Numbered from the stretch's first letter, positions 28,278-37,897 are shown. The stretch: 64,000 nucleotides of DNA from Parvularcula sp. BBD 1991-13 (GCA_001657385.1 LYSZ01000003.1:5001-69000), one strand, 5' to 3'. Notes: generated from the letters alone by a model not told the origin. A program made the numbers and translations.

Positions 28278-29323
28278 TGAACGCGCTGAAGCGAGACGGC
28301 GCCGGCCCCGCGCCCCTGGCGATGACCATGGGCGAGCCGGGGGGGATCGGCCCTGAAATCGCCGCCGCCGCGTGGCGCGCCCTGCGCACTGATCCCGACA
28401 GCGCATTTTTCTTGCTCGCCGATCCGGCGCTGTTCCGGTCGCTGACGGTTCCGGTCGCGGAAATCGGCGCGCCCGGCGAAACGCCCTCGCTGTTCACCGA
28501 CGCGCTGCCCGTCATGCCGCTGGAAAGCGGGCTGCGCGTCTCGCCGGGAGAGGCGGCGCCGGAGAACGCGGCCGGCGTTCTGGAAAGCATCCGCCGCGCG
28601 GTGGAAGCCGCGCTCGCCGGGGATGCGGCGGGCGTCGTCACCAACCCGATCCAGAAAGCCTCGCTGATGGCGGCGGGGTTCGAATTTCCTGGGCACACGG
28701 AATATCTCGGCGACCTGTGCAGGCGTGCGCCGATGCCGGCCGGGCGCGAACGCGGCGCGGTGATGATGCTCGCCGGGCCGCAACTCAGGACCGTCCCCGT
28801 CACCATCCACCAGCCGGTGCGCGCCGCCGTCGACGCCCTCAGTCCCGCGCTGATCGTCGGTACGGGAATGATCGTGTCCCAGGCCCTGCGGGAGGATTTC
28901 GGAATCGCCGCTCCCCGGCTCGCCGTGTCCGGACTGAACCCGCATGCGGGCGAGGCCGGCCGGCTTGGGCATGAAGACGATGCGGTCATCGCCCCCGCCG
29001 TGGCCGTGCTGCGCGAGCGCGGCGTCGATGCGCGCGGGCCCCTGCCCGCCGACACGATGTTTCACGAGGAGGCCCGCGCCGGCTACGACGCGGCCCTGTG
29101 CATGCTGCACGATCAGGCGCTGATCCCGGCCAAGACGCTCGCCTTTCACGATGCGGTCAACGTCACCCTCGGCCTGCCGATCATCCGCACCTCGCCGGAC
29201 CACGGCACCGCGCTGGGCATCGCCGGCCGCGGCGCGGCCCGGCCGGACAGCCTGATCGCCGCGCTTGGCCTCGCGCGTGAAATGGCCTCGCGCCGCGCCG
29301 GCGCCGATGCGCTGGCGCCGTGA
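28277..29323 (+). CDS. pdxA: 4-hydroxythreonine-4-phosphate dehydrogenase
   Basis: 348 residues. The N-terminal MTMGEPGGIGPEI, the metal ligands in GHTEYLGDL, SGLNPHAGEAG and LPIIRTSPDHGTALGIAGRG, and DTMFHEEARAGYDAAL identify PdxA. It catalyses an NAD-dependent step of pyridoxal 5'-phosphate synthesis in the cytoplasm. Its place between surA and rsmA is the classic proteobacterial order. The stop overlaps the GTG start of rsmA (GTGA). Confidence 0.95.
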   Translation: MNALKRDGAGPAPLAMTMGEPGGIGPEIAAAAWRALRTDPDSAFFLLADPALFRSLTVPVAEIGAPGETPSLFTDALPVMPLESGLRVSPGEAAPENAAGVLESIRRAVEAALAGDAAGVVTNPIQKASLMAAGFEFPGHTEYLGDLCRRAPMPAGRERGAVMMLAGPQLRTVPVTIHQPVRAAVDALSPALIVGTGMIVSQALREDFGIAAPRLAVSGLNPHAGEAGRLGHEDDAVIAPAVAVLRERGVDARGPLPADTMFHEEARAGYDAALCMLHDQALIPAKTLAFHDAVNVTLGLPIIRTSPDHGTALGIAGRGAARPDSLIAALGLAREMASRRAGADALAP

Positions 29324-30198
29324 CGGACGCCTCCGACGACTCGTCCGCCGGCGACGCGCGCGGCGCGCCCGCCTTGCCGGCGCTGCGCGAGACCATCGAG
29401 CAATACGGTCTCGGCGCGAAGAAATCGCTCGGCCAGCATTTTCTCCTCGATCTCAACATCACCCGGAAGATCGCGCGCCTCGCCGCGGTCGAAGCCGGCG
29501 AGACGGTGTTGGAAATCGGTCCCGGCCCGGGCGGGCTGACCCGCGCGCTCCTCGACGCGGGCGCGCGGGTGAGCGCGGTCGAGCGCGACCGGCGCTGCCT
29601 TGAAGCGCTGGCCGAGCTTGGCCGTCATTATCCCGGTCAACTGGTTGTGACGGAAGCCGACGCCCTGCGAGTCGATGAAACGGCGCTTGCGGGCGCGGCG
29701 GTCCCGGTAAAGATCGTCGCCAACCTGCCTTACAACATTTCCACCGAACTGTTGCTGAAATGGCTGAAGGCGGGACCGGCGCTCTGGTCCGTCATGGCGC
29801 TGATGTTCCAGAAGGAAGTCGCCGACCGCATTCTCGCCGGCCCCGGCTCCAGGACCTATGGCCGGCTGTCGGTGATGGCGCAGGCCGCCAGCCGGCCGTC
29901 ACGGGGGTTCGACTTGCCCGCCCGGGCCTTTACGCCGCCGCCGAAAGTCGCTTCCAGCGTCGTCCTGTTTCATCCGCCCCGTGAAGATCCGGGCGCGCTC
30001 GGCGCGCTGGAAACGGTGACGCAGGCGGCTTTTTCGCAGCGGCGCAAGATGCTGCGCTCCTCCCTGAAGGGGGTTTTCGGCGCGGCGCTCGGCCCCGCGC
30101 TGGACAAGGCGGGCGCGCGCGAAACACAGCGCGCCGAGGAACTCTCCGTCGCGCAGTTCAGATCGCTGGCCCGCGCGCTCACATCTCCAGCGGCTTGA
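29320..30198 (+). CDS. rsmA: 16S rRNA dimethyladenosine transferase
   Basis: 292 residues. GQHFLLDLNI, the SAM-binding EIGPGPGGLTRAL and the catalytic motif NLPYNISTELL are all intact. It dimethylates the two adenines in the 3' hairpin of 16S rRNA (KsgA activity). The start is GTG at 29320, overlapping the pdxA stop. An N-terminal extension of about 20 residues, rich in Asp/Ser/Ala, precedes the family core. Its last 20 bases overlap the end of the convergent acyl-CoA ligase gene. Confidence 0.95.
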   Translation: MTDASDDSSAGDARGAPALPALRETIEQYGLGAKKSLGQHFLLDLNITRKIARLAAVEAGETVLEIGPGPGGLTRALLDAGARVSAVERDRRCLEALAELGRHYPGQLVVTEADALRVDETALAGAAVPVKIVANLPYNISTELLLKWLKAGPALWSVMALMFQKEVADRILAGPGSRTYGRLSVMAQAASRPSRGFDLPARAFTPPPKVASSVVLFHPPREDPGALGALETVTQAAFSQRRKMLRSSLKGVFGAALGPALDKAGARETQRAEELSVAQFRSLARALTSPAA

Positions 30199-31792
30199 CC
30201 TCGCCTTTTTCAAACGCTTCGCGCAGCTTGAATTTCTGGATCTTGCCCGAGCCCGTCAGCGGCCATTCATCGACGTAAACCCAGTAAACCGGCGTTTTCT
30301 GGGGCGAAAGGCGTTCGCGGATAAACGCTTTCAGGGCCGGGCCGTCAGGCCGCTCGCCGGCGCATGGGCGCATGAAGCACGCAACCTGCTCGCCCCATTT
30401 TTCGTCAGGCACGCCGACCACCGCGACCTCGGCGAGCCCGTCATGTTCGAGCATGGCGTTCTCGATTTCCGCCGGAAACAGATTTTCCCCGCCGCGAATG
30501 ATCATCTCCTTCACGCGGCCGGTAATCTTCACGAAGCCTCGTTCATCCATGCGGCCGAGGTCGCCGGTGTGCAGCCAGCCGTCGCTGTCGATCGCCTTGG
30601 CCGTCGCCTGCGGATTGTCGTTATACGCGGTCATCACGAGATAGCCGCGGGCGCAAATCTCGCCCTGCGCGCCGACGGGCAGGACGGCGTTGGTCTGCGG
30701 GTCGCGGATCGACACTTCCACGCTGTCGATGGGCTGGCCGATGGTCTGCGTCAGGTCTTCAAGATTGTCGTCCGGCCACGCCATCGTGATGACGGGCGAG
30801 GCCTCGGTTTGTCCGTAAACGATCTGAACGACCGCGCCGAGCGTCGCCTCGGACTGTTTCACGAGGTCGGGCGCCACCATCGATCCGCCGGAAAAAACGC
30901 GGCGCACCGACGATGTATCCTGACCTGTCTTGCGCACAGTCTCGATCAGCGCGATGAGCATGGTGGGCACCCCGAAGACGCAGGTGACGCGTTCGCGCTC
31001 GATGACGTTCACGATCATGGCCGGATCGAAAATCGGCGCGAGATAGACCGTCGCGCCGACCGACGCCGCGCCGAGGACGAGGATGGCGCAGCCGGTGGTG
31101 TGAAACAGCGGCATGTGGTTGACCAGCCGGTCTCCTTCGGCGATCCCGCAGCGCGCCATCACCGCCTCGGCGTTGCGCACGAGACCGGTATGATGCAGGA
31201 CCGCGCCCTTGGGAAATCCGGTCGTTCCGGACGTATACTGAATCTGGACGTCGTCTTCGGGGGCGACATCGGGCAGGACGCCGCGCGCCTCTCCTTCGAA
31301 CAGCGCCTCATGGTCGGTGAGCAGAATACGCCGCCTGACGGCGGGCAGCGCGTCGCAGACGGTGTCGGCGATCTCCTGCATCGGGTTGCCGCGATATTCG
31401 GCGACATGGTAAATCGCCTCGGCCCGGGATTGTTCGAGAACGTAGCGCAGCTCTCTGTGCTGATAGGACGGGTTGACCGTCACCAGCGTGAGCCCGGCCA
31501 TGGCGGCGGCGAATTCCAAAAGGACCCATTCGGGCGAATTGGGCGCCCAGACCGCGATGCGCGCGCCCTTGCCGTGGCGGCTCGCCAGCGCCCGGGCGAG
31601 GCGTTCGCAGTCGCGCAGCAACTCGTTGTAGCTCCAACGCCGTCCGATCTCGCCGGCGAAACTCAACTCTTCCAGCGCGGACCGGTCGCCATATCGCGCA
31701 GCCGCGCCGCGCAGCATGTCGCCGATGGTGATCGGCTCAACGGCGCCGCCCTGGGCGGGACAGTAGGATTGCGTCAACGTCAACTGATACAT
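30179..31792 (-). CDS. AMP-binding acyl-CoA synthetase
   Basis: 537 residues. The adenylate-forming motifs are complete: YTSGTTGFPKGAVLHH, YGQTEASPV, GWLHTGDLG, GRVKEMIIRGGENLFP and the catalytic Lys in GSGKIQKFKLRE. It activates a carboxylic acid, probably a medium- or long-chain fatty acid, to its CoA ester. The ATG at 31792 has GGAGG nine bases upstream; the open frame beyond it is Arg-rich and unconserved. Its 3' end overlaps rsmA tail to tail by 20 bases. Confidence 0.88.
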   Translation of the reverse strand: MYQLTLTQSYCPAQGGAVEPITIGDMLRGAAARYGDRSALEELSFAGEIGRRWSYNELLRDCERLARALASRHGKGARIAVWAPNSPEWVLLEFAAAMAGLTLVTVNPSYQHRELRYVLEQSRAEAIYHVAEYRGNPMQEIADTVCDALPAVRRRILLTDHEALFEGEARGVLPDVAPEDDVQIQYTSGTTGFPKGAVLHHTGLVRNAEAVMARCGIAEGDRLVNHMPLFHTTGCAILVLGAASVGATVYLAPIFDPAMIVNVIERERVTCVFGVPTMLIALIETVRKTGQDTSSVRRVFSGGSMVAPDLVKQSEATLGAVVQIVYGQTEASPVITMAWPDDNLEDLTQTIGQPIDSVEVSIRDPQTNAVLPVGAQGEICARGYLVMTAYNDNPQATAKAIDSDGWLHTGDLGRMDERGFVKITGRVKEMIIRGGENLFPAEIENAMLEHDGLAEVAVVGVPDEKWGEQVACFMRPCAGERPDGPALKAFIRERLSPQKTPVYWVYVDEWPLTGSGKIQKFKLREAFEKGEVKPLEM

Positions 31793-31935
31793 TCTGGCCG
31801 TCCTCCATGCTTTATTCTGTGTACGATATGCTCTGCACGATTCATTCCCTGCCGATCGCCCGCGCGCGATGCTGGCGCGGCGCAGGGCCGTCCGATCTTC
31901 CCCCCATGAACGCGACGCCTCCTGAGCGCCGCGTC

Positions 31936-32427
31936 TCAAGCGCCGGCCGGGGCGCCGGCCGCGAGAAGCGACCGGGCGTCGTAGACATCCGCGCCGTCCG
32001 GCGCAGCGCCGGCGCCAAGCAGCACTTCCACGCGGGCGGTGAAGTAATCCTGCGCGCCGATGCGGCCGAAATCGCCGCCAACGCCCACGCCGACGCCCGT
32101 ATTGCGGCCGACGCGGCTCGTGCCGAACCCAGCGCCGACGGAGACGCCGCCGCGCTGTTCGCCGGAAACCGAACGCGAGGCGACGCGGAACCAGTCATAA
32201 CCGCCGGCGAGGGCCAGTTCGGCCGCGCGGCGCAGGGCGTAATCCTCGACCTGTTCCGGCGGCGTCCCCCCGGAGCCGCGGTAGACGACGCGATAGCGGT
32301 CGTTCTCGATACGGGTTTCCTCATAGCCGAACCCGCGCTGGTCCGCCGGTCCGTAAGCGGCGGGACCCGTCGCCGCGCAGGCGACGAGGCACAACGCCGC
32401 CGCGCCAAAGATCGCCAGAGATTTCAT
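31936..32427 (-). CDS. CC0125/CC1285-type lipoprotein
   Basis: 163 residues. A signal peptide ends in the lipobox LVAC (Cys17). The mature protein has GFGYEETRIENDRYRVVY and VEDYALRRAAELALAGGYDWFRV. This YxETRLexxRYRVxFxG...RAAELALxxGYDWF pattern is typical of alphaproteobacterial lipoproteins named after Caulobacter CC0125/CC1285. A Gly-rich stretch (about 95-125) follows. The function is unknown; outer-membrane or periplasmic anchoring is likely. GGAGG stands eight bases before the ATG. Confidence 0.8.
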   Translation of the reverse strand: MKSLAIFGAAALCLVACAATGPAAYGPADQRGFGYEETRIENDRYRVVYRGSGGTPPEQVEDYALRRAAELALAGGYDWFRVASRSVSGEQRGGVSVGAGFGTSRVGRNTGVGVGVGGDFGRIGAQDYFTARVEVLLGAGAAPDGADVYDARSLLAAGAPAGA

Positions 32428-32578
32428 CACCGCGGCCTCCCTTGCCGTTCGCCCCGGGGGAAAGTAGCACCCTCCGGCGGGCGGCGCAAAATCGAGCCGG
32501 CGATCCGGCGCGTCGCCCAGCCGTCGCGAACGCCGCCCGGACGAGGCGATCAAGCCGGCGGCGGCGGGCCAGAGACAG

Positions 32579-32620
32579 CGAACGCGACGGGTCGAACGGA
32601 ACGCGGCGAATGCAACGCGA
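32579..32620. repeat. Three-unit 14-bp degenerate tandem repeat
   Basis: The units CGAACGCGACGGGT, CGAACGGAACGCGG and CGAATGCAACGCGA lie in the non-coding stretch between the lipoprotein gene and bolA. Confidence 0.7.
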
Positions 32621-32693
32621 TCGGGGAAAACACGGGCGGGCCTTCCGCGCCGGCGTTACGATCCGTACAACAATGAAAATGCGGTCGCGCGGC

Positions 32694-32969
32694 TTACGCG
32701 CCGGCTTCGTCCGGGGTCTGCGTTTTCATGGCGAGGGCGTGCACGGGTCCGGCCAGTTCCTCGCGCAGGATGTCGTTGACGAGCCGTTGACGGGCGACCG
32801 GCGTCAGCCCCTCGAAACGTTCGCTGACCACCAGAATCCTGAAATGGGACTCCCCGCCCTCGCGCGCGCCGGCGTGGCCTGCGTGAAGATGCGATTCATC
32901 TTTTACCTCAAGCCGTTCGGGCTGGAGGCGCTCGACGATCTTAAGACGTATGGTTTCAGCAACGGACAT
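32694..32969 (-). CDS. BolA/IbaG family protein
   Basis: 91 residues, the usual size. It starts MSVAETIRLKIVERLQPERLEV and includes the BolA core ESHLHAGHAG...GESHFRILVVSERFEGLTPVARQRLVN in outline, with the conserved His residues that bind Fe-S clusters together with a monothiol glutaredoxin. The role is in iron homeostasis or stress. The ATG at 32969 is preferred to an upstream TTG. It is divergent from the J-domain gene, 109 bases away. Confidence 0.88.
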   Translation of the reverse strand: MSVAETIRLKIVERLQPERLEVKDESHLHAGHAGAREGGESHFRILVVSERFEGLTPVARQRLVNDILREELAGPVHALAMKTQTPDEAGA

Positions 32970-33078
32970 GAAGCATCGGGCGCATGGAAGATCAGACAAT
33001 CGTTCGACGCGATGTCATCGCACATCTCTGTGCGCTGTCAATATTGTATCGGCGCGGCGACATCATCATACTATCGCC

Positions 33079-33714
33079 ATGGCCAGCGAAAAATACAAAC
33101 CGCGTCTTGGGTTCGACATCCGGGTCAAGCCGCCGCGAGGCAAGGAGAAGCCTCCGGCCTGGGCGGAGCCGAGCGACAAGACCTGCGAGAGGGAAGGTTG
33201 CGACGAGCAGGCGGCGTGCAGCCTGCCGAAGTCGCCGCGCGAGCCCAACGAGCGGGTCTGGTACTGCCTCGCCCATGCGCGCGATCACAACAAAAACTGG
33301 AACTATTTCGAGGGCCTCAGCGAAACCGAGGCGCAGGCGGCCCGCGCCGCGCAGATTTACGGCGAACGCCCGACCTGGTCCATGGGCAAGAACGAGCGCG
33401 CACGGGCGGCGATGAACGCGCGCGGCGCCGCGGACATGAGCGACGCCCACGGCCTTTTCAAGGAGCAGGCCCAGGCGCAGGCTGATACGCGCGGAACTTA
33501 CCGCGAGGGCAAACGGCTCACCAAACTTCAGGTGAAGGCGTTCGAAACCCTCGCCCTGCCCCCTTCGGCCCCGTCGAGCGAGATCCGCCGGCGTTACGCC
33601 GAACTGGTGCGGCGCTTCCACCCGGACTCCAACGACGGCGACCGCAGCGCCGAGGAACAGTTGAGCGAGGTGGTGAAGGCCCATACGATCCTGAAAAAGG
33701 CCCGCTTCGTCTAA
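33079..33714 (+). CDS. J-domain (DnaJ-like) protein with N-terminal Cys/His region
   Basis: 211 residues. The J domain is C-terminal (about 150-208) with the diagnostic RFHPDSN, so it can stimulate an Hsp70 ATPase. The N-terminal part carries a possible zinc site: KTCEREGCDEQ, then a Cys, then WYCLAHARDHN. In alphaproteobacteria this exact type of J protein commonly precedes cobS, as it does here (138 bases upstream). This suggests a role in assembling or remodelling the cobaltochelatase-like ATPase complex; that is inference. Confidence 0.85.
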   Translation: MASEKYKPRLGFDIRVKPPRGKEKPPAWAEPSDKTCEREGCDEQAACSLPKSPREPNERVWYCLAHARDHNKNWNYFEGLSETEAQAARAAQIYGERPTWSMGKNERARAAMNARGAADMSDAHGLFKEQAQAQADTRGTYREGKRLTKLQVKAFETLALPPSAPSSEIRRRYAELVRRFHPDSNDGDRSAEEQLSEVVKAHTILKKARFV

Positions 33715-33852
33715 GGCTGGGTCATATGGGCGCAACCGGCGCGCCAACTGCGCCCGGGGCGCCCGTATCCCTTGTCAGCGGAGCGGTTTCGCGCGAGTGT
33801 CCGCCCGTTTCGAACGATTTGCACGACGCTAGACCTGAAAGAGCCCAGACTG

Positions 33853-34842
33853 ATGGCCGTGATCACCGACGACGCTTTTCCTGAGAAGCCGGAGAAAACC
33901 GTTTCCGCCAAGGACATGTTCGGCGTTGACGTCGACTTCGACGTCCCCGCTTTCGCCGAACCCAATTCCTACGTGCCGCCGGCGGACCCCGCCTACCGCT
34001 TCGACCCGCAGACGACGCTGGCCATCCTCGCCGGCTTTGCGCGAAACCGCCGCGTCATGGTTCAGGGCTATCACGGCACGGGCAAGTCGACTCACATCGA
34101 ACAGGTCGCCGCGCGCCTCAACTGGCCATGCATCCGCATCAACCTGGACAGCCATGTGAGCCGGATCGACCTGATCGGCAAGGACGCGATCGTGGTGGAG
34201 AACGGCGTCCAGGTGACGGCGTTCAAGGAAGGCATCCTGCCCTGGGCGTTCCAGCGGCCGGTGGCGCTGGTGTTCGACGAGTATGACGCAGGCCGCCCGG
34301 ACGTGATGTTCGTGATCCAGCGGGTGCTGGAGGCGGAGGGGCGTCTTACCCTGCTCGATCAGAACAAGGTGCTGACGCCGAACCCCTATTTCCGCCTGTT
34401 CGCGACCACCAACACCATCGGCCTCGGCGACACGACCGGCCTCTACCACGGCACCCAGCAGATCAACCAGGGCCAGATGGACCGCTGGTCGATCGTGACG
34501 ACGCTGAACTATCTGGAGCATGACGAGGAAGCGGAGATCGTCATCGCCAAGGCGCCGCTCTACGATTCGCCCAAGGGCCGCGAAGCGATCGACGCCATGG
34601 TGCGCGTCGCCGACATGACCCGCAACGCTTTCATCGCCGGGGACATTTCTACGGTGATGAGCCCGCGCACGGTGATCACCTGGGCGCAGAACGCGGAAAT
34701 CTTTCAGGATATCGGCTACGCCTTCCGGGTGACGTTCCTCAACAAGTGCGACGAGTTGGAGCGGCCGACGGTCGCCGAATTCTACCAGCGCGCCTTCGGC
34801 GAGGATCTCCCCGAAGCGGCGCCGCAGGTCAGCGTCGCTTAA
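33853..34842 (+). CDS. cobS: Cobaltochelatase small-subunit-type AAA+ ATPase CobS
   Basis: 330 residues, normal length. Walker [10 protein letters not shown] is at 72-80, Walker B FDEYD at 141-145, and [19 protein letters not shown] is the conserved stretch that follows. CobS forms a ring with CobT and, with CobN, inserts cobalt into hydrogenobyrinic acid diamide in aerobic B12 synthesis. The usual next gene, cobT, is not here: a TonB-dependent receptor follows after 196 bases. The ATG at 33853 is chosen because the family starts just there ([15 protein letters not shown]). Confidence 0.88.
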   Translation: MAVITDDAFPEKPEKTVSAKDMFGVDVDFDVPAFAEPNSYVPPADPAYRFDPQTTLAILAGFARNRRVMVQGYHGTGKSTHIEQVAARLNWPCIRINLDSHVSRIDLIGKDAIVVENGVQVTAFKEGILPWAFQRPVALVFDEYDAGRPDVMFVIQRVLEAEGRLTLLDQNKVLTPNPYFRLFATTNTIGLGDTTGLYHGTQQINQGQMDRWSIVTTLNYLEHDEEAEIVIAKAPLYDSPKGREAIDAMVRVADMTRNAFIAGDISTVMSPRTVITWAQNAEIFQDIGYAFRVTFLNKCDELERPTVAEFYQRAFGEDLPEAAPQVSVA

Positions 34843-34967
34843 AGCCTGTTATCAATCGCTTTTCGCCGCCACGTCCAGGCATCGCCTGAGGCGAGGCATG
34901 ACCCCGTCGCGCCCGGCGCCCGCGCCGGCCGCCCGCACGCGCTGCGGCATTCGCGGTCTCAATTCAG

Positions 34968-34988
34968 AAATGCGATTGATTTTCATTT
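34968..34988. promoter_or_regulatory. Fur-like box upstream of the siderophore receptor
   Basis: AAATGCGATTGATTTTCATTT is an imperfect palindrome (outer AAATG/CATTT). A second half-site-like GCGAATGAGAATAG follows at 35004-35017. The position, 50-70 bases before the receptor start, fits iron-dependent repression. Confidence 0.5.
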
Positions 34989-35038
34989 ACCATCCATCTA
35001 AACGCGAATGAGAATAGTTTTTAGGATGGGAAGTATCC

Positions 35039-37228
35039 ATGACCAAAGGCGTATCCAGCGCCGCGCTCGCCGCGCTGCTGACGACGACCGCGCTCACCGG
35101 CGGCGGCGCCGCAGAGACCCTTGATGCGGACGCAATTTCCGACCGGATCTTCGTCGAGGGCCGCTATCTCTCGCTCGACAAGCTGAACGCGGTGAAAACG
35201 CCGACGCCGGTGATCGACATTCCGCAAAGCCTGTCCATTGTCGACAGCGCCCAGATCGAGGCGCAGGCGTTCACCAGCATCGGGGACATCACCCGCTACA
35301 TTCCCGGCATTTCCATCAGCCAGGGCGAAGGCCACCGCGACGCGATCATCATTCGCGGCAACCAGACCACCGCCGACTTCTTCATCGACGGGCTGCGCGA
35401 CGACGTTCAGTATTATCGCCCGCTCTATAACCTGGAGCAGGTGGAGATCCTGCGCGGCGCCAATGCGCTCCTGTTCGGACGCGGCGGCGGCGGCGGGGTC
35501 GTCAACCGGGTGAGCAAGCGGCCGGTCTTCGGCGAACAATCCGTCGGCTATCTCGCCAGCGTCGACACGTTCGGGGAGCATTACATCGCCGGCGACGTCA
35601 ACTACGATCTCGGCGAGCGCGCCGCCTTTCGCCTCAACGCCTATTACACCGGCCTCAACAATCACCGCGACGCGTTCGACGGCGAAGCCTTCGCGATCAA
35701 CCCGACCTTCGCGTTCAAGGCGACGGCGGATACGGAAGTTCTGTTGTCCTACGAATATGTGAACGACGATCGCGTCGTCGACCGCGGCGTTCCCTCCACG
35801 CCCGCGCCGAACGGGCCGGACGTTCCGCTGGAAGGGTTCGACAACGCCTTCTTCGGCTCGCCGGATGAAAATTTCACGACGCTCCAGGCGCATATTCTGC
35901 GGGCGCGCATCGACCACACTTTTTCGGAAGCGTTGCGCGGCAATTTCACCGCGCAATACGCCGATTACGACAAGGTTTACCAGAACCTGTTCGCGGCGGG
36001 GTTCAGGCCGGACCCGGCGAGTTCGGGCGATCTTGTGACGCTCGACGGCTACCGCGACGTCACCGACCGGGAAAACCTCATTCTTCAGGCCAATCTGGTC
36101 GGCGAATTCGAGACCGGACCGTTCGGCCATACGGTGCTGTTCGGCGCCGAATACGGCGACCAGGACACGGCGAACGCACGGTTGGACAACCTGTTCGACA
36201 CGAACGGCGACGGGCTGTTCAACAACACCCCTGTCCTGGTCAACGGCGAGCCGGTTCTCGATGACGACCGTGCGGAGTTCCTGTTCACCGATCCGCTCAG
36301 CATCCCCGCCTTTTCCCTGTCCGATCTCAGCCGGGACCGGGAATCGCAGGTGCGGTTCACCTCCGCATACCTGCAAAACCAGATCGACGTGACCGGCTGG
36401 CTCAAGCTTGTCGCCGGCGTGCGCTACGACCGCTTCGATATCGAGGTGCTCGACTTCATCGAGGAAAATGACGGCGACGCGCTCGGCGGCGCGTTCTCCC
36501 GCGTCGACGAGGAATTCACCCCGCGCCTCGGCGCGATCGTGAAGCCGATGGAAAACCTGTCGGCCTATTTCAGCTACAGCGAAACCTTCCTGCCGCGCTC
36601 CGGCGATCAGTTCCTGGTGCTCAATCTCGATACCCAGAGCACCCGGCCGCAGTTTTTCGAAAACACCGAGGTCGGCGTGAAATGGGACGTCAGGCCGGGG
36701 CTCAGCGTCACCGCGGCGGTGTTCGAACTGGAGCGCGAAAGCTTCACCTCGGTCGACCCGGAGGACCAGGCCGAACTCATCGTCATCGAAGGGGCGCAGA
36801 CCCGCGGCTTCGAGCTGCAACTGACCGGCGCCCTCACCGACTGGTGGTTCGTTTCCTCCGGCTACAGCTATCTCGACGGAGAGGTTCAGCGCGTCGACGG
36901 CGGCGCCCCTGACGGCAACCGCACGCGCCAGACGCCGGAAAACATGTTCTCCATCTGGAACAGCTTTCAGGCGACGGACAAACTCAGCCTCGGCCTGGGC
37001 GTCGCCTACCAGGACAGTTTTTTCGTCACCGAAGACAACGCCGTCGAGGTTCCGGGCTTTACCCGCCTCGACGCGGCCATTTACTACGACGTCAGCGACG
37101 CGCTACGCCTTCAGGTCAATCTGGAAAACCTGACCAATACGGATTATTTTCCGGACGCCCACAGCAACGACAACATTTCCACCGGCGAGCCGATCAACGC
37201 CCGCTTCACCGTCAGCGGGCGTTTTTAG
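35039..37228 (+). CDS. TonB-dependent siderophore receptor (catecholate type)
   Basis: 729 residues. A signal peptide (about 1-25) and a plug domain (about 50-165) with VIDIPQSLSIV, DAIIIRGNQTTADFFIDGLRD in outline, and NLEQVEILRGANALLFGRGGGGGVVN are followed by a 22-strand-type barrel that ends in an aromatic residue (VSGRF). This is the TonB-siderophore receptor group near Fiu/FhuE. It imports ferric siderophores, with energy from TonB-ExbBD. GGGAAG precedes the ATG. A Fur-like site lies upstream and a terminator about 120 bases downstream. Confidence 0.92.
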   Translation: MTKGVSSAALAALLTTTALTGGGAAETLDADAISDRIFVEGRYLSLDKLNAVKTPTPVIDIPQSLSIVDSAQIEAQAFTSIGDITRYIPGISISQGEGHRDAIIIRGNQTTADFFIDGLRDDVQYYRPLYNLEQVEILRGANALLFGRGGGGGVVNRVSKRPVFGEQSVGYLASVDTFGEHYIAGDVNYDLGERAAFRLNAYYTGLNNHRDAFDGEAFAINPTFAFKATADTEVLLSYEYVNDDRVVDRGVPSTPAPNGPDVPLEGFDNAFFGSPDENFTTLQAHILRARIDHTFSEALRGNFTAQYADYDKVYQNLFAAGFRPDPASSGDLVTLDGYRDVTDRENLILQANLVGEFETGPFGHTVLFGAEYGDQDTANARLDNLFDTNGDGLFNNTPVLVNGEPVLDDDRAEFLFTDPLSIPAFSLSDLSRDRESQVRFTSAYLQNQIDVTGWLKLVAGVRYDRFDIEVLDFIEENDGDALGGAFSRVDEEFTPRLGAIVKPMENLSAYFSYSETFLPRSGDQFLVLNLDTQSTRPQFFENTEVGVKWDVRPGLSVTAAVFELERESFTSVDPEDQAELIVIEGAQTRGFELQLTGALTDWWFVSSGYSYLDGEVQRVDGGAPDGNRTRQTPENMFSIWNSFQATDKLSLGLGVAYQDSFFVTEDNAVEVPGFTRLDAAIYYDVSDALRLQVNLENLTNTDYFPDAHSNDNISTGEPINARFTVSGRF

Positions 37229-37350
37229 GGCGCCGGTCAACAGCGGGGCCTGAAACTGGGGCTTTCGCGAGCGCCGCTTCCAGCGCAGCGTTTTCCCTTG
37301 CCCCGAACAAGCCGCGCCGCCAGGGCGCCGGGTTTTCGTTCGAGCGCGTT

Positions 37351-37379
37351 GCGGACCGCGAAACCGGCGGTCCGCTTTT
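37351..37379 (+). terminator. Rho-independent terminator after the siderophore receptor
   Basis: The perfect 9-bp stem GCGGACCGC / GCGGTCCGC with a 7-base loop is followed by TTTT. It stands between the receptor and the convergent MarR gene. Confidence 0.75.
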
Positions 37380-37392
37380 ACCGCGACCCGCC

Positions 37393-37824
37393 TTAGCCCT
37401 TCAGCCGTTCGAGCAGCGCCAGCAACTGAACAGCGCCGTCGCCGCCCAGCCGCGCGCGCAGACGCGCCTCCAGGCGCGCGCCTTCCGCGCAGAGTTCGCG
37501 ATGGGTCCGGCGGCCGGACGCGGTCAGCGCCAGCCATTCAAACCGCCGGTCGGCGGCGTCGTCGCGCCGTTTCAGCCACCGGCGCCGCTCCAGGGACGCG
37601 ACCGCCCGCGAGACCTTGGTCTTGTGCAACTGCGCCCGCTCGCAGATATCGCGCGCCGTCAAAGGCCCGTATTCGCCAAGATGCGCCATGACCCGCCATT
37701 CCGGCCGCGTCATGGCGTAGCGGGCGCGGTAATGCCGGTAAAACTCAAGGCTCACCGCCTCCGCCGTCTGCGCAAGACGGTAAGGCAGAAACGCCTCCAG
37801 GGTGAACTCGTCCTCAACGCCCAT
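37393..37824 (-). CDS. MarR family transcriptional regulator
   Basis: 143 residues with the MarR winged-helix core: RPEWRVMAHLGEYGPLTARDICERAQLHKTKVSRAVASLERRRWLKR in outline (about 40-85) and RRFEWLALTASGR at the wing. Divergence from the homogentisate dioxygenase operon and a palindrome in the shared 73-bp promoter region make it the likely regulator of tyrosine/homogentisate catabolism. The inducing ligand would then be an aromatic acid; that is inference. Confidence 0.88.
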   Translation of the reverse strand: MGVEDEFTLEAFLPYRLAQTAEAVSLEFYRHYRARYAMTRPEWRVMAHLGEYGPLTARDICERAQLHKTKVSRAVASLERRRWLKRRDDAADRRFEWLALTASGRRTHRELCAEGARLEARLRARLGGDGAVQLLALLERLKG

Positions 37825-37846
37825 GGCGCCGGAAATAGCGTTTGAT

Positions 37847-37862
37847 AGTTACAATTACAACT
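37847..37862. promoter_or_regulatory. Probable MarR operator between the regulator and hmgA
   Basis: AGTTACAATTACAACT is a near-perfect 16-bp palindrome centred on AATT. It lies 22 bases before the MarR start codon and 35 bases before hmgA. Confidence 0.6.
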
Positions 37863-37897
37863 GTTAGGACTTATCGTCCATGCATCGAGAGCGCGCC

